Source: Peptococcaceae bacterium BRH_c4b | Lineage (GTDB): Bacteria; Bacillota; Desulfotomaculia; Desulfotomaculales; Desulfocucumaceae | DNA length: 64,000 bases | Direction of reading: 5' to 3' | Assembly (NCBI GenBank): GCA_000961595.1 | Contig: LADO01000005.1 | Location: 21,845-85,844, forward strand | In this document: piece after piece, positions 57,660 through 64,000 of the stretch | Numbering within the stretch: the stretch's first letter is position 1 | How the letters are laid out: each line of letters begins with the position of its first letter | Notes under the pieces: generated by a model | Seen by the model: only the letters and a program-made list of their open reading frames with translations | What the model was told of the DNA's origin: nothing | Database searches by the model: none | Position numbers and translations under genes: made by a program

Positions 57660-59178
57660 CTTCAATCATTTTGCGTAGGGCGCTTTTTAACAATTTGCCG
57701 GAGGTGGTCTTGGGCAGGTTTTCTACAAACCTGATATAACGAGGTATTTTATATCGCGCCAATTTATCCCGGCAAAACTCTTTCAGTTCCTCGGGGTCAA
57801 CCGCGTCGCCGTTGCGCAAGAGAATGAAGGCCAGCACTTCCTCGCCCATAACCGCGTCCGGCACTCCAACCACTGCAACCTCAAACACCTTGGGATGGGT
57901 ATATAGCACTTCCTCCACTTCTCTGGGATATATATTAAGACCACCGCGGATAATGAGGTCTTTTATACGGTCTACTATAAACAAATAACCGTCGCTGTCT
58001 TTGTAGGCCAGATCTCCGGTATGGAACCAGCCATTGCGCATAATCCAGCGTGTTTCTTCCTCTCTGTTGAAATAGCCTTTCATAACGTTGGGACCTCTGA
58101 CAATAATTTCACCGATCTCTCCCGGAGGCATTTCAATGTCCTCGTAATCAACTATTTTAATTTCTACGTCGGGTATGGGGAGACCTATTGACCCCGGCTT
58201 TTTTGTGCCCTCCACCGGGTTGGATGTAACCATCGGCGAAGTTTCGGTGAGCCCGTAACCCTCGGTAATCTGAAATCCAAATTTCTTTTCAAAGTTATTA
58301 AAAATATCAGCGGACAATGCTGACGCCCCTGTGTAAGCTGTTCTCCAACTGCCGGTATTGTATTTCCCGGTATCCGGGTGGTTAACCAGTAGCGCGTACA
58401 TGGTCGGTGGCCCGAAATAAAATGTTATTTTTTCGTCCTGTATGGCTTTTAACAAAGTGGCCGGGTCAACCCAGCCATCGTGAACCACCAGAGTGGCCCC
58501 GGAAACCACGGATGCATTCATAACACAGGTTTGAGCTGCAGCATGGAAGGCCGGTGCTACCAGCAATGATTTGTCGGCAGGGGTCAGGTTGTTCAATTGG
58601 GCGAAGGTAATAGCGTTAGAGTACAGGTTGTTGTTGGTAAGCATAGCCCCTTTAGTGCTTCCGGTACTGCCTGATGTATATAGCAGTTCTACCACTTCGT
58701 CCCTTTGGTATTTAGTGACGGACTTAAAGGTAACAGCGCCTTTCTCCAGAATCTTTTTGTATGAGAAAATGTTTTCCCCCGACGGTGAGGAACGTGTTAC
58801 AATAATGCTAAGTCTTATATCAATTTCTGCGGCGAGTTTCGTAACAACAGGTACCAGATTGGCATCTGTTATAACCGCAACCGGCAGGGAGTCACGCATA
58901 ATTAGCCCAACCTCATTTTGAGTGTACAGATTATTAATGGGCACCACCACGGCTCTTATGCGCATAATTGCAAAATAGGAAACTATAAACTCCGGACAGT
59001 TGCTAAGGGCGATAAGCACCCTGTCACCCGGTTTAATACCCAGTTTAAGGAGTCCGTTTGCCAGTTGATTTACCATCGCATTCAGTTGAGCGTATGTAAG
59101 GCGCTGGTCATAATATACCAGGGCTTCCTTTCCCGGAGATACCCGGCCGATTTCGTCAAGTCTAAGAGGCAGATTCAT
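57646..59178 (-). CDS. AMP-forming acyl-CoA synthetase
   Basis: 510 residues. Adenylate-forming ligase that activates a carboxylic acid to its CoA thioester. Motifs: VELLYTSGSTGSTKGAMLT (P-loop), EGYGLTETSPMV (A5), WFHTGDLAYKDSDGYLFIVD (A7), RIKDLIIRGGLNIYPREVEE (A8 hinge), and PKTTSGKLLKSALR (A10 catalytic Lys). Medium/long-chain fatty acids are likely substrates, but aromatic acids are possible. AGGAGG leader at 59186-59191. Separated by 160 bp from the next gene. Confidence 0.85.
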   Translation of the reverse strand: MNLPLRLDEIGRVSPGKEALVYYDQRLTYAQLNAMVNQLANGLLKLGIKPGDRVLIALSNCPEFIVSYFAIMRIRAVVVPINNLYTQNEVGLIMRDSLPVAVITDANLVPVVTKLAAEIDIRLSIIVTRSSPSGENIFSYKKILEKGAVTFKSVTKYQRDEVVELLYTSGSTGSTKGAMLTNNNLYSNAITFAQLNNLTPADKSLLVAPAFHAAAQTCVMNASVVSGATLVVHDGWVDPATLLKAIQDEKITFYFGPPTMYALLVNHPDTGKYNTGSWRTAYTGASALSADIFNNFEKKFGFQITEGYGLTETSPMVTSNPVEGTKKPGSIGLPIPDVEIKIVDYEDIEMPPGEIGEIIVRGPNVMKGYFNREEETRWIMRNGWFHTGDLAYKDSDGYLFIVDRIKDLIIRGGLNIYPREVEEVLYTHPKVFEVAVVGVPDAVMGEEVLAFILLRNGDAVDPEELKEFCRDKLARYKIPRYIRFVENLPKTTSGKLLKSALRKMIEEPRK

Positions 59179-59344
59179 TTAAAAAACCTCCTTGTCGCAC
59201 CTCGAACTGAACTGGCTTCAACAGGCAGAAATATAGAACATTTCAACAAATTACTATTGCATAAAAAATTCTCCCCGGCATTTAAAAATCCTTCTTTATA
59301 AAAAATATGTAAAATTATAATTTGACGTAACTACTTAAAAATAT

Positions 59345-60649
59345 TTATCCTATCGTCCATTTACATGTTTTCTCCAATAAACCAGCTTTGCTTATGACAA
59401 TAATTTTAGGCACCAGGCGTCCTTCCCGCCCGACGATCCTTTTTCTTCCCGCCGGATGATATACCCACAGCACAATGGACTGATACATTAATATTACCCG
59501 CCGCAGGGCGCTGGAGGGAATATCCGCCGCTACAAAGCCCATTTTTTCGGTTGCCCGGTGCAGCATGGTGATTCCCGCCAGCACCTGTATATCTTTAAAC
59601 CTCGGGTCGCCGGCAATGTAATTGGCCAGCGCCGGCAGGGAGCGGCGCAGTTCCCTTACCAGGCGCACGGCGATTTTCTCCGGTTTTGTTTCCCCCGCCA
59701 GTATATCCACCAGCATGTCGTTATTAATATGAAGTTCGCAAATCCTATTACCCTGCTGCAGTTGAGTGCCGCAGGGCATTTCTATCTCAGGGCCTGTGTA
59801 TTTCCTTAGGGCTACCCTGAAAAGAGTAGGCCTTCCGTTTGCTGTTACCTGTTCAACCCGGGCCAGGCGCAATACCAAGGCGTCCCACCAACCCCAGAGT
59901 TTGATTAGGCATCTTTTTAACAGTGGTTGTAAATGCAGCATCTCATGCAAAGGGGTTATCTGCAGGCCTTTTTGCCGTATTTCGCTGATAATATGGGGCA
60001 GGGATGCCAGCATTTTTTCCGGTGCGCCCCGTGAGGCCCCCGGTACAGTGTCGCTGTCGTGGAAAACCAGTATGGCCCCGTCCCTTAGCCGGGACAAAAC
60101 CTTATGTGCAATTTTCTCCGGAGAGGCTCCTTTTCCCCAGTCCCAGCTCATATATGACCAGAGTACCAGTCTTTGCCTGTTCATACGGAAGGGGTTTAAA
60201 ACAAAAAAAACAAGGGCAAAGATGTTCAGCAGACCCCAGGGAGGACGGAATACGGCAGGCGGGCGGCCAATTATGCTCTTTATAATTGCGGCAGATTTTT
60301 TTATTTCCCTGATTGTTCCCAGCGGTCCCAGCAACCAGGGGAAGAAGTGTTTCTGGCCGTGGTTTCCTATGTCGTGTCCCTCGGCAATGATTCTGGCCAG
60401 CAGGTCGGGATGCCTTGCAGCTTTGTCCCCCAGCACAAAAAAGCAGGCTTTGACGTCATATGCTCTCAATATATCCAGCACCCGGGGGGTATATTGAGGG
60501 TCAGGCCCATCGTCAAAGGTTACAGCCACCCTTCCTTTGCGGTCCGGGCGCCAGATTACACCCAAATGACAGAAGCGGACCAGTATGGTGGGAATTGCCG
60601 CGTAGATAATAAAGAACCATATGACATATTTGGCATAACTATCGTCCAT
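59345..60649 (-). CDS. Polysaccharide deacetylase with YkoP-like C-terminal domain
   Basis: 434 residues. N-terminal membrane anchor (YVIWFFIIYAAIPTILVRF). NodB domain at about 35-230: VAVTFDDGPDPQYT (motif 1), GHDIGNHGQKHF (motif 2, the metal His-x3-His replaced by NHGQKH), FRPPWG (motif 3) and ILVFHDSD (motif 5). Residues 250-434 resemble the YkoP-type domain found fused to such deacetylases (RLARVEQVTANGRPTLFRVA, GDPRFKDIQVLAGITMLHR, GFVAADIPSSALRRV). Acts at the outer face of the membrane on cell-wall or lipid-linked glycans. 21 bp from the MFS gene, likely one operon. Confidence 0.8.
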   Translation of the reverse strand: MDDSYAKYVIWFFIIYAAIPTILVRFCHLGVIWRPDRKGRVAVTFDDGPDPQYTPRVLDILRAYDVKACFFVLGDKAARHPDLLARIIAEGHDIGNHGQKHFFPWLLGPLGTIREIKKSAAIIKSIIGRPPAVFRPPWGLLNIFALVFFVLNPFRMNRQRLVLWSYMSWDWGKGASPEKIAHKVLSRLRDGAILVFHDSDTVPGASRGAPEKMLASLPHIISEIRQKGLQITPLHEMLHLQPLLKRCLIKLWGWWDALVLRLARVEQVTANGRPTLFRVALRKYTGPEIEMPCGTQLQQGNRICELHINNDMLVDILAGETKPEKIAVRLVRELRRSLPALANYIAGDPRFKDIQVLAGITMLHRATEKMGFVAADIPSSALRRVILMYQSIVLWVYHPAGRKRIVGREGRLVPKIIVISKAGLLEKTCKWTIG

Positions 60650-60670
60650 TGATGTTCACATCCATACTAA

Positions 60671-61885
60671 TTAACAGCTGTTTTTAAAAAACAGTTTTTC
60701 AACAGGGTAAATGATGTAAAACAATGACATACACAATAAAAGTGTAGTGGTGATTAATATGGTTGATTCAATCCCCAGCCAGCGGCCTGCCAGCCCGCCT
60801 ATAGCCGGGCCAATTGCAACGCCCATGCCCTCTATGGTGGCAAATACTCCCCAGCCCGTAGCCTGCCGCTCCGGCGGGATCGCCCTGGCCAGTAATGAAT
60901 TCCAGGCGGGCAGTACCGCCGCGTAGGATATTCCCAACAAAATCACCAGATAAAGGGCGTTACTCCTGTTTCCCGCCAGGGAGAGCAATCCCATGGCCGT
61001 TGCGGTTAATAAAAACCCTGCGCTGAGTACTAATTTTAACTTTATTCTATCAGCTATTTTACCCATAGGTATAAGAAAAATTATAGTGGCGGCCCCCCCT
61101 GCCAGGAGCAGAAGTCCATACTGATCATGGTTCAGGCCCAGTTTTGTTCTGGCGAAAATCGGCAGGATGGGCAACAACAGCCCAGCGGCAAGAGTTTGTA
61201 AAAACATCCCCGGCAGCAGAAGATTGGTAACGGCGGGGTTTTGAGAAAAATGACGCAACGTTTCCGTGATTCCCGCAAAGAAATGTGTTTCCTGCGGCAG
61301 GGTGGAGCGGTCAGATTTATAACAGAAAATGGCTGAAACCAGAAGGGCCATAATCAGAATGCTTATTATTATATTAAAGGAAACCCCGTAACCTAAATTT
61401 ATCAAAAAGTTTATGCCCACCAGTCCGCCGCCGGTACCGGCCAGCCAAATGGAAAATACCAGGCCGATTTTTGAGGATCGGCCCGGAATATTTACCGGCG
61501 CTACTTCGCTGATTACTCCCGGCCAGAGGGGAGATACGCCCAGGCCAAACATGCCCGCTGCGGCAACCATTACAAAGGGCGATGGGTGAATTCTGATGGC
61601 CAGCAGGGAAAGTACGCTAATCAGCATGCCAACCGGCAATACAGTTCTTCCCCGCCGGTCATACTGCGAGCCGGCAAATGGTTTGCACAGGGTTTCGCAC
61701 AGGTAATGAGCCGATACAGCGAATCCTGCTGCAGTTACCCCGAGGCCGAGGTTTTCCACGCTAAAAAGAGGCAAGAAGGTAAAAAAGAAGGCGCCCCTGG
61801 CAAACTCAGTAAAAAAAAGTATTAAAAGTAAAATATATTTTTTATCTTCTTGGGGTGAGATATTTTTGCGCACCTTACTCTCCAT
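60671..61885 (-). CDS. MFS family transporter
   Basis: 404 residues with about 12 hydrophobic segments. The loop between helices 2 and 3 carries the MFS signature FAGSQYDRRGRTVLPVG, and a similar LIPMGKIADRIKLKLVLSA lies between helices 8 and 9. Resembles drug/sugar-type exporters. It precedes the polysaccharide deacetylase in a minus-strand operon, so export of an envelope precursor or a lipid-like compound is possible; the substrate is unknown. Confidence 0.85.
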   Translation of the reverse strand: MESKVRKNISPQEDKKYILLLILFFTEFARGAFFFTFLPLFSVENLGLGVTAAGFAVSAHYLCETLCKPFAGSQYDRRGRTVLPVGMLISVLSLLAIRIHPSPFVMVAAAGMFGLGVSPLWPGVISEVAPVNIPGRSSKIGLVFSIWLAGTGGGLVGINFLINLGYGVSFNIIISILIMALLVSAIFCYKSDRSTLPQETHFFAGITETLRHFSQNPAVTNLLLPGMFLQTLAAGLLLPILPIFARTKLGLNHDQYGLLLLAGGAATIIFLIPMGKIADRIKLKLVLSAGFLLTATAMGLLSLAGNRSNALYLVILLGISYAAVLPAWNSLLARAIPPERQATGWGVFATIEGMGVAIGPAIGGLAGRWLGIESTILITTTLLLCMSLFYIIYPVEKLFFKNSC

Positions 61886-62091
61886 ATCTATATATTGCCG
61901 TTACGCGCCGGATTTCAGGTTGAGCGGCGGGAACAAAGTTATTATACAGTATAGTCGCGATAATGGAAAGTTAGGCCATGGCAGATGATGGCTGTACAGG
62001 CAATATTAAAGGTTTGTTAGTGTATCTTTATTACTGTTATTATAAATAATGTCGAATGTTGTCTAATGATAAATATTTATGGAGGAAGAGA

Positions 62092-63363
62092 ATGAACAGG
62101 AAGAAGTGGCTTATATTTATCTTGCTACCTGTTTTGCTAATTATTTTCATGTCCCAGCCGGCGCTTGCAGTGGCGGTGAATAACGGGCTTCTGGGTTACG
62201 GAAGCAGGGGTCCGACAGTGTCTGAACTGCAGAAAGAGCTGCACCAGGCGGGGTATTACCCGGAAGGAATTATATCCGGCTATTTTGGCTCCCTGACGCT
62301 AAGCGCAGTAACCAGACTGGAAATGAAAAATAAGCTCCCGGTGGACGGCAGGGTGGGCTGGGCCGAGTGGTCCGTACTGAATAATAGTAATTCAACTAAA
62401 CGGACAAGCACTAAGCTGTCCCGGATGGTGCTGAGCTTTTACTGTGTCGACTATACAGGGGACAGGCGCTCCTATGATTCTTTGCAGGCAAATAGTCAGT
62501 TGATTGACCATGTAGCTACATTCGACTATCAGATTAGCGGTAACGGAAATATAAATGGCAATATTTCCCCGGAGGCTTTAAAGCTAGCGAAGAGCAGGGG
62601 AGTAAAGACCATAATGCTGGTACATAACATCAACGGGAGCATCGATGGATTTTCAGCATATAGTGCCATATCCAACCGGGCAAACAGAAACAGGCTAATC
62701 GGGGACATTGTAACGAAGCTGAAAAAGTATGGCTTCGACGGTGTAAATATAGACTTGGAAGGAATACCGGCCCAGGGCAGGCAGAGTTATACTACTTTAT
62801 TGCACGAATTAGGCGAAATCCTCCAGCAAGAAAAAAAGTTGCTAACAGTAGCCATACCGGCTAAAACCTACGACAATCCGTCCGACCACTGGTCCGGGGC
62901 TTACGACTACAAAGCCATCGGGAGTATAGCCGATCATGTTGTGATCATGAGTTATGATGAACACTGGTTTGGTGGCGCCCCGGGTCCCGTGGCTTCACTG
63001 CCGTGGGTTGTAAAGGTGATGGATTATGCCGTAATAACCATTCCCAGAAGCAAAATTCTCATGGGTATTGGCTGTTTTGGTTACGACTGGTCAGCACCCG
63101 GTCAGGGCAAGGCGGTTACCTGGCAGGCTATGAACGGCCTGATTAGTAGGTATGGCAACGTGCAGTGGGATAATTATAGTAGTGCTCCTCATCTGGTATA
63201 CTGGAAGGATGGTAGGAAACACGACGTATGGTATGAAAACAGCAGCAGTCTCGCCATAAAACTAAACCTGGTTAATAATTATAATCTTGGGGGGATTGCT
63301 TTCTGGAGGCTTGGCCTTGAGGATCAGTCCTTCTGGAAGACAGTATACAGCAAATTAAAATAA
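62092..63363 (+). CDS. Secreted GH18 family hydrolase with peptidoglycan-binding domain
   Basis: 423 residues from ATG 62092 (TGGAGGAAGAG upstream). Signal peptide WLIFILLPVLLIIFMSQPALA, then a PG_binding_1 domain at about 35-95 (GYGSRGPTVSELQKELHQAG, GYFGSLTLSAVTRLE), then a GH18 barrel at 110-423: FDGVNIDLEG (DxxxDxE, catalytic Glu), VVIMSYDEHW, MGIGCFGYDW and GGIAFWRLGLED. Related enzymes (YaaH/SleL type) cleave spore cortex or cell-wall glycans. Monocistronic. Confidence 0.88.
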   Translation: MNRKKWLIFILLPVLLIIFMSQPALAVAVNNGLLGYGSRGPTVSELQKELHQAGYYPEGIISGYFGSLTLSAVTRLEMKNKLPVDGRVGWAEWSVLNNSNSTKRTSTKLSRMVLSFYCVDYTGDRRSYDSLQANSQLIDHVATFDYQISGNGNINGNISPEALKLAKSRGVKTIMLVHNINGSIDGFSAYSAISNRANRNRLIGDIVTKLKKYGFDGVNIDLEGIPAQGRQSYTTLLHELGEILQQEKKLLTVAIPAKTYDNPSDHWSGAYDYKAIGSIADHVVIMSYDEHWFGGAPGPVASLPWVVKVMDYAVITIPRSKILMGIGCFGYDWSAPGQGKAVTWQAMNGLISRYGNVQWDNYSSAPHLVYWKDGRKHDVWYENSSSLAIKLNLVNNYNLGGIAFWRLGLEDQSFWKTVYSKLK

Positions 63364-63369
63364 TGAGTT

Positions 63370-64000
63370 AAGGAAATTTAGGGACGGTTCTTGTAAGGAA
63401 ATTTAGGGACGGTTCTTGTAAGGAAATTTAGGGACGGTTCTTGTAAGGAAATTTAGGGACGGTTCTTGTAAGGAAATTTAGGGACGGTTCTTGTAAGGAA
63501 ATTTAGGGACGGTTCTTGTAAGGAAATTTAGGGACGGTTCTTGTAAGGAAATTTAGGGACGGTTCTTGTAAGGAAATTTAGGGACGGTTCTTGTAAGGAA
63601 ATTTAGGGACGGTTCTTGTAAGGAAATTTAGGGACGGTTCTTGTAAGGAAATTTAGGGACGGTTCTTGTAAGGAAATTTAGGGACGGTTCTTGTAAGGAA
63701 ATTTAGGGACGGTTCTTGTAAGGAAATTTAGGGACGGTTCTTGTAAGGAAATTTAGGGACGGTTCTTGTAAGGAAATTTAGGGACGGTTCTTGTAAGGAA
63801 ATTTAGGGACGGTTCTTGTAAGGAAATTTAGGGACGGTTCTTGTAAGGAAATTTAGGGACGGTTCTTGTAAGGAAATTTAGGGACGGTTCTTGTAAGGAA
63901 ATTTAGGGACGGTTCTTGTAAGGAAATTTAGGGACGGTTCTTGTAAGGAAATTTAGGGACGGTTCTTGTAAGGAAATTTAGGGACGGTTCTTGTAAGGAA
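63370..64000. repeat. Perfect 25-bp tandem array
   Basis: Twenty-five identical 25-bp units plus 6 bases reach the window end. Each unit starts AAGGAAATTTAGG and ends GACGGTTCTTGT. No substitution was seen in any copy. The first unit starts 6 bp after the stop of the GH18 gene. Confidence 0.95.

Noticed and set aside
63370..64000. CRISPR array at the window end
   Set aside because: Units are contiguous 25-mers without any unique spacer sequence.

Overview
The window most resembles the chromosome of a Gram-positive, spore-forming, strictly anaerobic sulfate reducer of the Desulfotomaculum/Peptococcaceae type. The main reasons are a complete dissimilatory sulfate-reduction block (sat-aprB-aprA-qmoA-qmoB-hdrC-hdrB) in which the membrane subunit QmoC is replaced by soluble HdrC/HdrB proteins, as known for Gram-positive sulfate reducers, together with a sporulation protein (YyaC), a spore-type GH18 hydrolase, strong AGGAGG ribosome sites, many GTG/TTG starts and a CIRCE-controlled groESL operon.

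Layout. 0-1 kb: a cobalt/nickel ECF transporter S-component gene (cbiM), broken by an 8-bp tandem duplication, and its PDGLE partner. 1-6 kb: a cell-wall-binding-repeat protein, a DUF1540 protein, a candidate small structured RNA, and an iron-sulfur/NifX-type cluster (two NifX-like genes around a truncated MinD-like gene, a DUF134 regulator, two DUF5320 proteins, an IscU-like scaffold) that shares a promoter motif. 6-10 kb: molybdenum cofactor genes (moeA, a moeA-PBP fusion, mogA/moaB). 10-16 kb: groESL, cysteine synthase, an O6-alkylguanine repair protein, a permuted papain-fold protein and a tRNA-Thr. 16-32 kb: a defence and genome-stability island. It holds a hicB with a decayed hicA, a Wadjet-type jetABC operon with jetD inverted and convergent, and a frameshifted MrfA-like DUF1998 helicase. 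It also holds an ietA ATPase next to an internally deleted ietS subtilase, a MazEF pair, a C-terminal fragment of the BREX protease brxL, a MazG-like hydrolase and a WYL regulator. Part of the island (about 24-32 kb) is bracketed by two diverged direct copies of a small coiled-coil gene. 32-39 kb: ImmA/IrrE plus XRE regulators, the DUF1659-DUF2922-YvrJ trio, yyaC, another NifX-like gene, and a YkgJ-type cysteine-cluster protein.

39-54 kb is the energy-metabolism core. It begins with an uncommon operon encoding an AprA-like flavoprotein, a short AprB-like ferredoxin and a single protein that combines QmoA-like and QmoB-like parts. The canonical sat-aprBA-qmoAB-hdrCB block follows. In the canonical pathway Sat activates sulfate to APS, AprBA reduces APS to sulfite, and Qmo/Hdr proteins feed electrons to AprBA. 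The function of the parallel AprAB-Qmo-like operon is unknown, and I regard it as the best candidate for an undescribed system here. 54-64 kb: YlbF-like protein, two CBS-domain paralogues, an IS1634-like transposase relative that appears to have lost its catalytic residues, an acyl-CoA synthetase, a polysaccharide deacetylase, an MFS transporter, a GH18 hydrolase, and finally a perfect 25-bp tandem array running to the window edge.

Two families of short dispersed palindromic repeats lie between genes: one with GGGGACATTCCTT / AAGGTGTGTCCCC ends (five full and two half copies) and one with ACAGCCTGT / ACAGGCTGT ends (two copies). All functional names rest on reading motifs by eye; no database search was possible.
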